From: Granulosicoccus sp045106195
GTDB taxonomy: Bacteria > Pseudomonadota > Gammaproteobacteria > Granulosicoccales > Granulosicoccaceae
Assembly: GCA_045106195.1 (NCBI GenBank)
Contig: JBGCEH010000012.1
Coordinates: 38,991 to 102,990, forward strand
Reading direction: 5' to 3'
DNA: 64,000 nt
Part shown: one piece after another, positions 44,036 through 53,889 of the stretch
Layout: each line of letters begins with the position of its first letter
Position numbering within the stretch: position 1 is the first letter of the stretch
The notes under the pieces: generated by a model
Database searches by the model: none
What the model was told of the DNA's origin: nothing
Seen by the model: only the letters and a program-made list of their open reading frames with translations
Program-made: the position numbers and the translations under genes

Positions 44036-46840
44036 ATGCCTATGGATAAGACATACGACCCTCAAGCCATCGAACAGCGCTGGTACACGACCTGGGAAGA
44101 GAACGGTTACTTCAAACCCCGGGGTGATGGCAAGCCCTATTGCATTATGATCCCACCGCCGAATGTCACTGGCACTCTGCACATGGGTCATGCATTTCAG
44201 GAAACCATCATGGATGCCCTGATTCGCTACCACCGCATGTCTGGCGATAGGACCCTCTGGCAACCTGGGTGTGACCACGCGGGAATAGCCACTCAAATGG
44301 TGGTTGAACGGCAAATCAACAAGGAAGGCATGACTCGCCATGATATGGGCCGGGAGAAATTTCTCGAACGAGTCTGGCAATGGAAAGAGGAATCCGGTGG
44401 CACGATAACTCGTCAATTACGTCGTCTTGGCGCATCACCTGACTGGTCGCGCGAGCGATTCACTATGGATGAGGGTATGTCAGACGCAGTCAGCGATGTT
44501 TTTATTAGACTGCACGATGATGGCCTCATATATCGTGGCAAACGTCTCGTCAACTGGGATCCTGTACTCAAGACAGGTCTGTCTGATCTGGAAGTGCTCA
44601 GCGAAGAGGAAAATGGATATCTCTGGCATTTCCGCTATCCGTTAACGGATGGATCCGGATCTGTTGTCATCGCAACCACTCGTCCGGAAACGCTGCTGGG
44701 GGACACAGCAGTTGCCGTCCATCCGAAAGATGAGCGCTTTACGGCCCTGATTGGCAAAACTATCACCCTCCCTCTGGTTGGTCGTGAGATACCGATTATC
44801 GCCGATGACTACGTCGATCCGGAATTCGGCTCCGGGTGTGTAAAGATCACACCAGCACATGATTTTAATGACCACGCTATAGGCGTGCGCCATAATTTGC
44901 CCGTTATCAACATCCTCACGGACGATGCGGCGATGAACGATGCCGTACCAGAAGCCTACCGTGGGCTCGATCGATTCGAGGCGCGCAAGCAGGTTATCAG
45001 TGAAATGGATACTGCAGGACTGCTGGTGGAAACCAAGGCGCATAAACTGATGGTGCCTCGAGGCGATCGGTCCAACGCCATTGTAGAGCCCTATCTGACC
45101 GACCAATGGTATGTCGACCTCACCAGCAAAGTGCAGGAGGATGGTCGGCCTGGTGGGCATACCGCTATCACCCAGCCATCATTGGACGTGGTTGCAGATG
45201 GACGGGTTCGCTTTATACCGGATACTTGGGCACGCACTTATAACCAGTGGCTGGAGAACATTCAGGACTGGTGCATCAGCAGACAAATCTGGTGGGGACA
45301 TCGCATACCCGCCTGGTACGATGAAGAGGGGGGCATCTACGTAGCAAAAAACGAAGCCGAGGTCCGTAGCAAACACTCTCTGCCCGACAACGTCGTGCTC
45401 AGGCAGGATGAAGATGTGCTTGATACCTGGTTTTCATCTGCGCTCTGGCCATTCAGTACGCTGGGCTGGCCCGAAGAGACGCCTGAACTGAAGTCATTCT
45501 ATCCGGGGTCCGTGCTGGTAACCGGCCATGACATCATCTTTTTCTGGGTTGCCAGAATGGTAATGTTCGGCACCTACTTCAGGGATGGTGAAGTACCTTT
45601 CAAGGATGTCTACATGCATGGTCTTGTGCGAGACGCCAACGGCCAGAAAATGTCCAAATCCAAAGGCAATGTACTGGACCCTCTGGATATTATTGACGGC
45701 ATTGAGCTGGAGGCCCTGGTGGCCAAGCGATGCGCCAATCTGATGCAGGATCACAAGGCGGAATCCATCGAGAAGCAAACTCGCAAGGAATTTGCCGATG
45801 GAATCCCTGCGTTCGGTACCGATGCCTTGCGCTTCACCTTCGCTTCGCTGGCATCGAACGGGCGTGATATTCGCTTCGACATGAAACGGGTTGAAGGCTA
45901 CCGTAATTTCTGTAACAAGTTGTTCAATGCTACACGTTACGTCTTGATGAACACTGAAGGCATGGATCCTTCGGATATCCCCGAAGAGCTCAATGTTATT
46001 GATCGATGGATTGTCAGCCGATTGCAGAAAACCGAAGCTGACGTTGCTACCCACATTGCAGCCTATCGTTTTGATCTCGCATCGACAGCCTTGTACGAAT
46101 TCATCTGGAATGAGTACTGTGACTGGTACCTTGAACTTGCCAAGCCAATTCTCATGGGTGACGCTACCGACGAACAAAAACAAGCCACTCGTGCCACACT
46201 TGTTCGCGTTCTGGAAGCCATACTGAGACTATCTCATCCTCTCATGCCATATATCACAGAGGAGTTATGGCAGCAGGTGGCACCTCGTGCCGGCAAATCC
46301 GGGCCAACTATTTCACTCCAGCCATATCCCGTCAGCGACGCCTCGAATGTCGATGAAACAGCAGTTGCCGAAATAGAATGGGTAAAACAGGTGGTTATGG
46401 GTGTTCGCCGCATACGTTCCGAGATGAACATCAATCCCGGTAAAAAACTGCCTTTACTGTTTTCTCAAGCCAGCGCGTCTGATCTGCAGAAACTGGAGGC
46501 ACACCGTAGCCTGCTGACGTCTCTGGCAAAGCTGGATACGATCGATGTCATAAAGGATAATCAGTCAGAACCGGAATCTGCCGTAGCGCTGGTTGATCAG
46601 CTCAAACTACTGATCCCGATGGCTGGCCTGATTGACAAACAGGCCGAGTTAGCGCGCCTGTCGAAGCAGGTTGATAAGCTCACCAAAGAAGTTGGCCGAT
46701 TGCAAGGCAAATTATCCAACAAGGGATTTACCGATAAAGCACCGCCGGCGGTTGTCGCAACGGAGCAGCAAAAGCTGAACGATGCGCGATCCGCATTGAA
46801 TGAGATGAAGGCGCAAGTAGAAAAAATCACTGCGATGTAG
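44036..46840 (+). CDS. valS: Valyl-tRNA synthetase
   Basis: The 934-residue class-I synthetase attaches valine to tRNA-Val. HIGH-type motif PPPNVTGTLHMGHA and KMSKS motif (GQKMSKSKGN) are intact. The editing domain (GSGCVKITPAHDFNDHAIG) lies between them and the anticodon-binding domain follows. The C-terminal coiled coil (EVGRLQGKLSNKGF onward) is present. ATGs at 44036 and 44042 give the family N terminus; a TTG at 44021 is in frame. It completes the pepA-holC-valS cluster, 274 bases after holC. Confidence 0.95.
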   Translation: MPMDKTYDPQAIEQRWYTTWEENGYFKPRGDGKPYCIMIPPPNVTGTLHMGHAFQETIMDALIRYHRMSGDRTLWQPGCDHAGIATQMVVERQINKEGMTRHDMGREKFLERVWQWKEESGGTITRQLRRLGASPDWSRERFTMDEGMSDAVSDVFIRLHDDGLIYRGKRLVNWDPVLKTGLSDLEVLSEEENGYLWHFRYPLTDGSGSVVIATTRPETLLGDTAVAVHPKDERFTALIGKTITLPLVGREIPIIADDYVDPEFGSGCVKITPAHDFNDHAIGVRHNLPVINILTDDAAMNDAVPEAYRGLDRFEARKQVISEMDTAGLLVETKAHKLMVPRGDRSNAIVEPYLTDQWYVDLTSKVQEDGRPGGHTAITQPSLDVVADGRVRFIPDTWARTYNQWLENIQDWCISRQIWWGHRIPAWYDEEGGIYVAKNEAEVRSKHSLPDNVVLRQDEDVLDTWFSSALWPFSTLGWPEETPELKSFYPGSVLVTGHDIIFFWVARMVMFGTYFRDGEVPFKDVYMHGLVRDANGQKMSKSKGNVLDPLDIIDGIELEALVAKRCANLMQDHKAESIEKQTRKEFADGIPAFGTDALRFTFASLASNGRDIRFDMKRVEGYRNFCNKLFNATRYVLMNTEGMDPSDIPEELNVIDRWIVSRLQKTEADVATHIAAYRFDLASTALYEFIWNEYCDWYLELAKPILMGDATDEQKQATRATLVRVLEAILRLSHPLMPYITEELWQQVAPRAGKSGPTISLQPYPVSDASNVDETAVAEIEWVKQVVMGVRRIRSEMNINPGKKLPLLFSQASASDLQKLEAHRSLLTSLAKLDTIDVIKDNQSEPESAVALVDQLKLLIPMAGLIDKQAELARLSKQVDKLTKEVGRLQGKLSNKGFTDKAPPAVVATEQQKLNDARSALNEMKAQVEKITAM

Positions 46841-46905
46841 GTAGCAGTCACAAATACTCAGCCCGGATTACTTGTCAAGGCAAGCAATAATTCAGGCTGC
46901 CGCTG

Positions 46906-48366
46906 CTATTCTGGCAAAGGAGGTGATAAAGGAAGTGACAGTCGAAACACACTGCCCTCGCCTTTTGTGCTCTCGAAAGTAATTGATCCGCTCAAGTTCG
47001 TTACGTATTTTTTCACCAACGACAAACCCAGACCATGGTTGCTCTGCTCGCTGATGCGGTGGAACATGCTAAAGATAGCATCCTTGCTCCCCTCAGGTAT
47101 ACCGATTCCATTGTCTGTCACGCACACCTGCACGCACTGATCATCACATCGAGATTCAATCGTGATGATTTGCTGATTTTTTTTATGGTCCGCGTATCGA
47201 ATCGCATTGGAAAGTAGATTTTCGAGGATCACAGTGAGAGCATTCAATGAAATATGAAGTGAATTTGCATGTTGCAATTCCAGTTTTAGAATAATGCCTC
47301 CTTTATGCGCCCCAGTCAGGTCCAGCCAAATCTCACCAATGAGTTGTTCAAGATCAATCAACTGCGGCGCCACCGGTTCAACGCCGACGCGCGCAATCTC
47401 CAGCACAATTTCTACCTTCTTCAGGCTTCTCTGGCCTATGCTAATTGCCTTGTGGATATTTTCACGAAGCACGTCAATGTTATTGTCTTCCAAGTCTTCG
47501 ATGCACAAGCTGAGTAAACCCGCCATGGTGGTAATCGGCGCTTTCAAGTCGTGACTGGCACTGTAGGCAAATTTTTGTAATTCTATGTTGACGCGCTTAA
47601 GTTCAGCTGATTTTTTTGCCATCGCCAATTCAGCAGACACACGTTCGGATAAATCAATGACAGTGCAAACCACCATCTCTCCATCTGGTGTGTCCACTGG
47701 CGTCAAGGCGATATCAACAGGAATGTGTTTTCCGTTTCGATGAAGAGCAAAAATTTCAAGCCCCTTTGCCATTGACCGGGCCGATCGCTTTTGCATGAAC
47801 TTATCCAGATACCGACGATGCACCGGTTGCACATTTTGCGGAACCAGCTGCTCTATAGGCAAGCCTATGAGGTGCTGCTTCTGATAGCCAAACAGTGCCA
47901 AAGCCGCTTTATTGACAAATACGATGTTACCTACAGTATTGACCATGACCATGGCGCTAGCCGCAGCTCCGACAACCGCGTTCATGTAGTGTTCGTTTTG
48001 CTTGCGTGTCGTGATATCGAGGGCAATGACCATTGCATACACTTCATTTTCGATGGTCACCGTGTCCAACCCAAGTTCCAGGGGAATGACACTACCACTG
48101 CGGGTGGTACCGCTTAACTCACGCCCTTGCCCCATTGTCCTCTTGGAAGGCGCTGTAAAGTAGCTATCTCGCAAACCGGGATGACCATGGCGGCTGACTT
48201 CGGGGATGAGCATTTCGACGTTGTTCCCCACCAGCTGCTCTGGTTCATATTCAAACAAGTCACCAAACAATTTATTAACCAGTATTATTTCACCGCCTTT
48301 TGCCACCATGAGCATAGGTAATGGAGTAATCTCAAAGGCAAGTTCATATTTTTCGAGACGGGGCAT
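46906..48366 (-). CDS. Soluble two-PAS sensor histidine kinase
   Basis: The 486-residue kinase has no membrane helix. Two PAS domains (about 5-115 and 125-245) are followed by the dimerisation domain with the histidine in AYSASHDLKAPI. The ATPase domain shows LLSNAIRYA, VTDNGIGIPEG and NHGLGLSLVKKY. The SHDLKAP form and soluble layout match phytochrome-like/cyanobacterial-type kinases. No response regulator gene is adjacent, so the partner is elsewhere. The ATG at 48366 is preferred over a GTG nine bases upstream. The intracellular signal is unknown. Confidence 0.85.
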   Translation of the reverse strand: MPRLEKYELAFEITPLPMLMVAKGGEIILVNKLFGDLFEYEPEQLVGNNVEMLIPEVSRHGHPGLRDSYFTAPSKRTMGQGRELSGTTRSGSVIPLELGLDTVTIENEVYAMVIALDITTRKQNEHYMNAVVGAAASAMVMVNTVGNIVFVNKAALALFGYQKQHLIGLPIEQLVPQNVQPVHRRYLDKFMQKRSARSMAKGLEIFALHRNGKHIPVDIALTPVDTPDGEMVVCTVIDLSERVSAELAMAKKSAELKRVNIELQKFAYSASHDLKAPITTMAGLLSLCIEDLEDNNIDVLRENIHKAISIGQRSLKKVEIVLEIARVGVEPVAPQLIDLEQLIGEIWLDLTGAHKGGIILKLELQHANSLHISLNALTVILENLLSNAIRYADHKKNQQIITIESRCDDQCVQVCVTDNGIGIPEGSKDAIFSMFHRISEQSNHGLGLSLVKKYVTNLSGSITFESTKGEGSVFRLSLPLSPPLPE

Positions 48367-48492
48367 AGATCCCACTTAAGCCGTTAAACTGGAGATGCGC
48401 AAAATAATATATCCTGAAACGTACTTCGTGAATAATATTACTCAACCTCAGTCATGAATCTGTTTGGCAGATTAATCATCGATCTCATACTG

Positions 48493-48756
48493 CTAAGAAG
48501 TTGCCAGCAAATACTGAACCAGCAGCCAAACGACCAATAAAAAAATCAGCGTGCCGACGACGCCACCGATCACGAAGTGAATTGGCTTGCCATGCGTAAA
48601 GTCACGTTCCCGGTTCTTGCTCGACTGCACGCCAATCAATGCAGCTGCTACGCTTTGCATCACATTCCAGAAACCTGTGCCAGCGCGAGGCTGATCGGTA
48701 GCGTCGTGCGTGTTTTGCGCTCCAGCATCTTTCCTCGGGTCTGCGGGTGTCCCCAT
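48493..48756 (-). CDS. DUF2970 membrane protein
   Basis: The 87-residue protein has the DUF2970 core: WNVMQSVAAALIGVQSSKNRERDFTHG, then one C-terminal membrane helix (VVGTLIFLLVVWLLVQYLL). The N terminus is hydrophilic. Such proteins are widespread in gamma- and betaproteobacteria with no assigned function. Its ATG overlaps the stop of the upstream outer-membrane-protein gene by one base (TGATG), so the two are translated together. The motif quoted is conserved; function is unknown. Confidence 0.8.
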   Translation of the reverse strand: MGTPADPRKDAGAQNTHDATDQPRAGTGFWNVMQSVAAALIGVQSSKNRERDFTHGKPIHFVIGGVVGTLIFLLVVWLLVQYLLATS

Positions 48757-49505
48757 CAGAACCTGATTCCGGCCTTGACCGAGTAGGTACGTATATCACC
48801 CGTACGATCCGCTTCGAGTGTAACGGCAATACCCAGATTCAGCGTGGCTCCGACAAACAGCTTTTCCTCCTCAATCGTCACCTCTGACAGTGAATCGATG
48901 TTGTTAGGAGTGGCCGTACTTTGGACAAAACCAATGCCAGCATACGGTGTCAACATCAGAAACCCTTTAGAAATACCGAGCTCGATTGCTGAGTTTCTCA
49001 GGTCCAGCTCATCAATGCCCAAAAGCTGCGAATGGGTTGCTCGGATTCCGATAGATGGCGTTAGGATGCCACCGTCGACAATGGCGTAACGCAATTCCGC
49101 GCCGATAAGCGTTATATCAGTGTCGGGCACAGCACTGGCCATGGCTCCAATATCAAGGCCAAAAGGCAAGCCTTTGTGTACATGAACTCTAGGCACGATC
49201 AGGTCACTACCATCAAAATTACCATTGCTGGCAATATCAAATACCTCGCCGCCGATATCGGTACTTGACACACTCAGACCGATGTCAAAACCTAATAATC
49301 CGAGAGGTTCCGATGGTGATATGCCGCGATACTGTGTCGCGACACCGAGATCTGTCGAAAACTCGAGAAACTGGGTTTGATCGAGCGCTTCGATCGTGTC
49401 CAGAGCCCCGGCGGATGACACACTGGGTAGTCCCAGCACGGACAAACCCAATCCAGACATAACCAGAAATTTATAAAATACCCGATGTGGTCGCAATATT
49501 TTCAT
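48756..49505 (-). CDS. Outer-membrane beta-barrel protein of unknown function
   Basis: The 249-residue protein has a signal peptide (MSGLGLSVLGLPSVSSAGA) and amphipathic strands throughout, ending in VKAGIRF with a C-terminal Phe, as recognised by the BAM complex. It could be an eight-to-ten-strand barrel. I do not recognise a named family. The ATG at 49505, with GGAG about 13 bases upstream, is preferred; another ATG at 49535 is in frame. The stop overlaps the start of the DUF2970 gene, suggesting they act together. Confidence 0.65.
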   Translation of the reverse strand: MKILRPHRVFYKFLVMSGLGLSVLGLPSVSSAGALDTIEALDQTQFLEFSTDLGVATQYRGISPSEPLGLLGFDIGLSVSSTDIGGEVFDIASNGNFDGSDLIVPRVHVHKGLPFGLDIGAMASAVPDTDITLIGAELRYAIVDGGILTPSIGIRATHSQLLGIDELDLRNSAIELGISKGFLMLTPYAGIGFVQSTATPNNIDSLSEVTIEEEKLFVGATLNLGIAVTLEADRTGDIRTYSVKAGIRF

Positions 49506-49552
49506 CAACTTGTTCTCCGATGACTTTCCTTGCATTTGCCATCCATAAATTT

Positions 49553-51532
49553 TTATGGGGAATGTGTGGCTGTGGCCTGCTCAAGCGCTTCCATACTGTC
49601 CAACAGCTGCTCCTCCAAAGCTTCCACCTGTAAACGGGCAGTAGCTTCAGCGTTCAGGAGATCGTTCAGTTGGGTCTTGTTCTCCGCATTATACAACTCC
49701 TCGGCTCCGAGCTTCTCTCGCACTTCGGAAAGAGTACGGCTTGCGACTACCAGCTGTTTCTCGTGCTTTGCGATTGCCTTGTTTAATGGCGCAAGCAACG
49801 CCCGAAGTTCTGCCTGATCCCGCTTTTGCTGACGACGGCCCGCAGGGGCAGATTCAGTATTTGAGTTTACAGATGCGGCAGACGAGTCACGATCGCCGGA
49901 TTGACCCGCATTTTTAACGCCCGAACCGCTATCGTCATTGCCAAGTGCCATTGAAGCCTCCAGAGCCCGGCGCTTGGACAGCCAACGCGCATAACCGTCC
50001 AGATCATCATCAAATGGCGTTAATGAATGATCTGCAACCAGCCAAAGCTCATCGACCACTGAACGCAACATGGTGCGATCGTGAGAAATAACCAGAAGCG
50101 CACCTTCGAAAGACACCAGCGCATCCGCCAGAGCCTGGCGCATATTGATATCCAGATGGTTAGTGGGCTCGTCGAGCAACAACAAGTTGGGTTTGGACTG
50201 CACAATCAGTGCAAGAGCCAATCGTGCCCGCTCCCCTCCCGAAAGCGTTGCCGCCGATTGCAACGCCTGATCGCCATTGAAATCGAATCCTCCCAGGTAG
50301 TTTCTGGCCTGCGCATCGGTCAGCGTCGGGTCATGTGTCTGTAATGCCTGCAATGGGGAATGATCGGCGCGAAGTTGATCCACCTGATGCTGCGCAAAAT
50401 AACCAATCGATAGTTTCTGTGCCGGTGTTCTTGTTCCTGCACTGAGTGGCAATGATCCTGTAATGGCCTTGATCAGTGTGGACTTACCTGCCCCATTGAC
50501 ACCTAACAGGCCAATTCGATCTCCACTTTGAACGGTGAAATTGATATCACGCAGCACCGGTTCGCCACCATATCCGACATCGCAGCGCTGTAGCACAACC
50601 AATGGGCTGGGCATGGCACCGGGTGTTTGAAAACTGAACGTAAAAGGCGATTCGATTCTTACAGCCTGGGTGTCACCAAGGCGTTCCAGCATCTTCAATC
50701 GGCTCTGCGCCTGTCTTGCCTTGGTTGCCTTTGCGCGGAATCTGTCAACAAATCCTTGTAATTCCTTGCGGCGTGCCTGCGTTTTCTCATGCAATGCCTG
50801 CTGACTGACAAGACGCGCAGCGCGCCATCTCTCGAAAGCACTGTAATTACCAGTAACCAGGTTCGCTTTCTGTGTTTCGATGTGTAACGTCGTATTCGTC
50901 ACTGAATCCAGAAATTCGCGATCGTGCGAAATCAGGATTAGCGTACCCTCGCGCTGCCGCAACCAGGACTCGAGCCAAAGCACTGCGTCAAGGTCAAGAT
51001 GGTTAGTCGGTTCATCAAGCATCAGCAGTTCGTTGGGACTAATGAGTGCCTGAGCTAGATTGAGGCGCATCCGCCAGCCACCGGAAAAGCTGGACACCGG
51101 ATTGCCATGCGATTCAATACTGAACCCCAGCCCGTGCAACAACGCTCCGGCACGTGACTTTATTGTGTATCCACCACTTTGTTCGAATTCCGCGAGACAA
51201 TTGGCCAATCGCTCACCCTCATCATCGCCACACGCTTCTATAGCAGCCTCCAGCGCGCGTAAATGCTGATCACCATCTATGACGTAATCCAGCGCCGAAC
51301 ACGCCGAGGATGGTGTCTCCTGCGCGACATGAGTGATACCAATATTTTGTTGCAGAGAAATTGTACCGGTATCGGCTTCAAGCACGCCTTGAATCATGGC
51401 GAACAGGCTGGACTTGCCACAGCCATTGGCTCCGGTCAGTCCTATTTTCTGACCGGCATGTATCACGCAACTGAGTTCTTGAAACAGGAGTTTACCGTCG
51501 CGACGACACGCGACATCATTAAAGCTGAGCAT
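49553..51532 (-). CDS. ABC-F family ATPase (YheS-like)
   Basis: The 659-residue protein holds two ABC ATPase domains without membrane segments: Walker A GANGCGKSS and GVNGAGKST, signatures SFSGGWRMR and LSGGERARL, and two Walker B motifs (LLMLDEPTNHLD and LLLLDEPTNHLD). A basic linker (about 230-290) is the P-site tRNA-interaction motif. The C-terminal extension includes a Ser/Asp/Asn-rich spacer and a coiled coil of about 90 residues. ABC-F proteins act on ribosomes to relieve stalling. Length and layout match the YheS branch. Confidence 0.88.
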   Translation of the reverse strand: MLSFNDVACRRDGKLLFQELSCVIHAGQKIGLTGANGCGKSSLFAMIQGVLEADTGTISLQQNIGITHVAQETPSSACSALDYVIDGDQHLRALEAAIEACGDDEGERLANCLAEFEQSGGYTIKSRAGALLHGLGFSIESHGNPVSSFSGGWRMRLNLAQALISPNELLMLDEPTNHLDLDAVLWLESWLRQREGTLILISHDREFLDSVTNTTLHIETQKANLVTGNYSAFERWRAARLVSQQALHEKTQARRKELQGFVDRFRAKATKARQAQSRLKMLERLGDTQAVRIESPFTFSFQTPGAMPSPLVVLQRCDVGYGGEPVLRDINFTVQSGDRIGLLGVNGAGKSTLIKAITGSLPLSAGTRTPAQKLSIGYFAQHQVDQLRADHSPLQALQTHDPTLTDAQARNYLGGFDFNGDQALQSAATLSGGERARLALALIVQSKPNLLLLDEPTNHLDINMRQALADALVSFEGALLVISHDRTMLRSVVDELWLVADHSLTPFDDDLDGYARWLSKRRALEASMALGNDDSGSGVKNAGQSGDRDSSAASVNSNTESAPAGRRQQKRDQAELRALLAPLNKAIAKHEKQLVVASRTLSEVREKLGAEELYNAENKTQLNDLLNAEATARLQVEALEEQLLDSMEALEQATATHSP

Positions 51533-51660
51533 GATGTGATTTTACGCTCTCAGCAGCCAATTCAGGTTGATTGATGCGCATTATTCCTCGTCAATGCCAT
51601 TAATCGCCCATAACAGGGCATCTGCTATCATCCTTCCAACAAATACCGAAGGATGGTTCC

Positions 51661-52272
51661 ATGAGATCCACATATTTACGTCCCCTGACACACGCGCTTT
51701 TCATGCTCGTCGCTGCAGTACTGGTCACCGGTTGCGGCATCAACAATATTCCCACCTATGATGAAGCGGTGAACGGCCGCTGGTCCGAGGTTCAAAATCA
51801 ATACAAGCGGCGTGCCGATCTGGTTCCTAACCTGGTCAACACGGTCGAAGGCTTTGCCAATCAGGAGCGTGATGTCCTCACAGAAGTCACTGAGGCCAGA
51901 ACACGCGTCTCGCAAATGAACATCTCGCCGGAGATGCTTACCAACCCTGAAGCCTTCCAGCAATTCCAGCAAAATCAGGGAGCACTGAGTTCTGCACTGC
52001 AAAGGCTCATGGTTGTGGTTGAGGCCTACCCCGATCTTAAATCCAACGAAAACTTCCTGGCACTACAGCAGCAACTGGAAGGCACCGAAAACCGAATTGC
52101 AGTAGCCCGACGCGATTACATCGGAGCGGTACAGCAATACAACACTGAACTACGAACCATACCCGGACGCTGGTGGGCGCGCTTCATGTATCCGGAGATG
52201 GAACCCAAAGTCAATTTTTCTGTTAGTGAAGAAGACGCCATCAACCCAACGGTTGAATTCAACAACAACTGA
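51661..52272 (+). CDS. lemA: LemA family membrane-anchored protein
   Basis: The 203-residue protein starts with a lipoprotein-like signal (LVAAVLVTGCGINN, lipobox VTGC). The LemA core contains YKRRADLVPNLVNTVEGFA, EAYPDLKSNENFLALQQQLEGTENRIAVARRDY and NTELRTIPGRWWA. LemA proteins form helical bundles exposed outside the membrane. AGGATGG lies just before the ATG. It heads a three-gene operon with two TPM-domain genes, a common arrangement. Confidence 0.88.
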   Translation: MRSTYLRPLTHALFMLVAAVLVTGCGINNIPTYDEAVNGRWSEVQNQYKRRADLVPNLVNTVEGFANQERDVLTEVTEARTRVSQMNISPEMLTNPEAFQQFQQNQGALSSALQRLMVVVEAYPDLKSNENFLALQQQLEGTENRIAVARRDYIGAVQQYNTELRTIPGRWWARFMYPEMEPKVNFSVSEEDAINPTVEFNNN

Positions 52273-52311
52273 TTCGAAGCAGCTTGAATCGATAACAGAG
52301 TTAATAAACGG

Positions 52312-53235
52312 ATGAACGGATTACAGGCCTGTTTCTGTAAGCGCTTCATGATGATGCTCACGACAGTACTAATGCTGGCTGCCATCGCTAACAGCCAATT
52401 TTCTCATGCTCAGAATTTTCCCGAGCTGACAGGCAGAGTTGTCGATCAGGCACAACTACTCGATCAGGCGCAAGAGTCATCTCTAAGCGCCCAGCTCGAG
52501 GCGCACGAAGCACAAACCAGCAATCAGATTGTGGTTGTTACTGTCTCTGAACTGGAAGGATATGCCATTGCCGACTATGCAAACCAACTGGGCCGCGCAT
52601 GGCAAATTGGTACCGCAGAAAACAATAACGGCGTTTTACTGCTTGTCGCACCCGCGAATCGAAAAGTTCGCATCGAAGTGGGTTATGGACTGGAAGGTGC
52701 GCTTACAGATTCGCTCTCAAGCGTCATCATCCAGCGTGAAATTCTGCCGGCATTTCGGGACAACGACTACGCACTGGGTATCAGCAAAGGCGTGAGTGCC
52801 ATTCTGCAGGCCGTTGAAGGTGAGTATTCGGTGCCTACAACGACCAGTGGAAATAGCGGCAGCATGACATCAGGTGCGTTTGATCATCTTATTCCGTTGA
52901 TTTTCATCGCTATGGTTGCGATCACCGAAGTTCTGCGTCGAACGGGTCGTCGCAAAGCAGCTAATGGTGCTTTCCCAGCGGGGTTTGTCGGATTATTTGC
53001 AACGCTTGCATCCGGCAATGTTCTTATCGGTTTAGCACTCGCAATCCTTGCCTTCCTTTTTATTTATTTCAAAGGCTCTGGCGACGGTGGCGGAGGTGGG
53101 TCTTCATCGGGTCGTCAAGGTGGCTTAATCGGGACCGGCGGTAGCGGTGGATTCGGGGGTGGCGGCTTCGGCGGTGGCGGCTTCGGCGGTGGCGGTGGTA
53201 GCTTTGGCGGTGGCGGTGCATCGGGGAGTTGGTAA
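52312..53235 (+). CDS. TPM-domain membrane protein with glycine-rich tail (YgcG-like)
   Basis: The 307-residue protein has a signal peptide (cleavage near SHAQN). A TPM domain (about 40-165) carries LTGRVVDQAQLL, the SNQIVVVTVSELEGY strand, NGVLLLVAPANRKVRIEVGYGLEGALTD and the FRDNDYALGISKG helix. Two membrane helices follow, then a glycine-rich tail of GGGFGGGG units that ends in GASGSW. TPM proteins are partners of LemA; the tail may be flexible. It lies 39 bases after lemA and abuts the next gene. Confidence 0.85.
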   Translation: MNGLQACFCKRFMMMLTTVLMLAAIANSQFSHAQNFPELTGRVVDQAQLLDQAQESSLSAQLEAHEAQTSNQIVVVTVSELEGYAIADYANQLGRAWQIGTAENNNGVLLLVAPANRKVRIEVGYGLEGALTDSLSSVIIQREILPAFRDNDYALGISKGVSAILQAVEGEYSVPTTTSGNSGSMTSGAFDHLIPLIFIAMVAITEVLRRTGRRKAANGAFPAGFVGLFATLASGNVLIGLALAILAFLFIYFKGSGDGGGGGSSSGRQGGLIGTGGSGGFGGGGFGGGGFGGGGGSFGGGGASGSW

Positions 53236-53889
53236 ATGGCATTTTTAACCGAAAAGGAAAAAGCGGCATTGTCGGCAAAGATCAACCATGCCGAATCTCG
53301 TACACGTGCTGAAATCGTTACTGTCATCGCTCAGCAGAGTGATGGGTATCGCTACATTCCAGTGCTTTGGGCAGCACTGCTGGCCTTGAGCGTGCCTGGG
53401 CTCTACTATCTATATCTCACACTGACAACAGGCGGTTGGGTAGAATCGGGGCAAATCTTAAGCGCCAACACCTGGCTTTATACACTTCAGGTTCTTGTGT
53501 TTCTTGGTTTGGGCATGTTGTTTCAGATTCCTGCAGCACGCTTGTGGATTATTCCATCGTCAGTAAAAAGACAACGTGCAGCTCGACATGCACGCGAACA
53601 GTTCTTCCTGCAAAATCTGCATCAGACCGAAGGGCGAACGGGTGTTCTGGTGTTCGTATCGGTCGCTGAACATTATGTTGAAATCATCGTCGATTCTGCG
53701 ATTGCACAAGCGATAGACAACGACCTGTGGAAGCAGACAGTGGATGAATTCATTGCACATGTACAGCGTGGAGAAATCGCTACAGGCTTCGAAAACACGA
53801 TAGAGCATTGCCGTGAGATTCTATGGGAGCACTTCCCCGCTCCCGAAGGCAGGCCTGATGAACTGCCAAATCATCTGATTGAAGTCTGA
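53236..53889 (+). CDS. Second TPM-domain membrane protein
   Basis: The 217-residue protein starts one base after the previous stop (TAAATG). It has an N-terminal helix pair with KIEAR-type NHAESRTRAEIVTVIA, two membrane segments (about 35-60 and 75-100) and a domain with the strand HQTEGRTGVLVFVSVAEHYVEIIVDSAIA, which is TPM-like. It ends over the last 19 bases of the opposing MFS gene. The pair of TPM proteins plus LemA suggests a membrane complex; function is unresolved. Confidence 0.78.
   Translation: MAFLTEKEKAALSAKINHAESRTRAEIVTVIAQQSDGYRYIPVLWAALLALSVPGLYYLYLTLTTGGWVESGQILSANTWLYTLQVLVFLGLGMLFQIPAARLWIIPSSVKRQRAARHAREQFFLQNLHQTEGRTGVLVFVSVAEHYVEIIVDSAIAQAIDNDLWKQTVDEFIAHVQRGEIATGFENTIEHCREILWEHFPAPEGRPDELPNHLIEV

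Noticed and set aside
44642..45160. 172-residue reverse frame inside valS
   Set aside because: Antisense shadow in the editing domain region.
45494..46183. 229-residue reverse frame inside valS
   Set aside because: Antisense shadow of a conserved synthetase gene with no recognisable domain.
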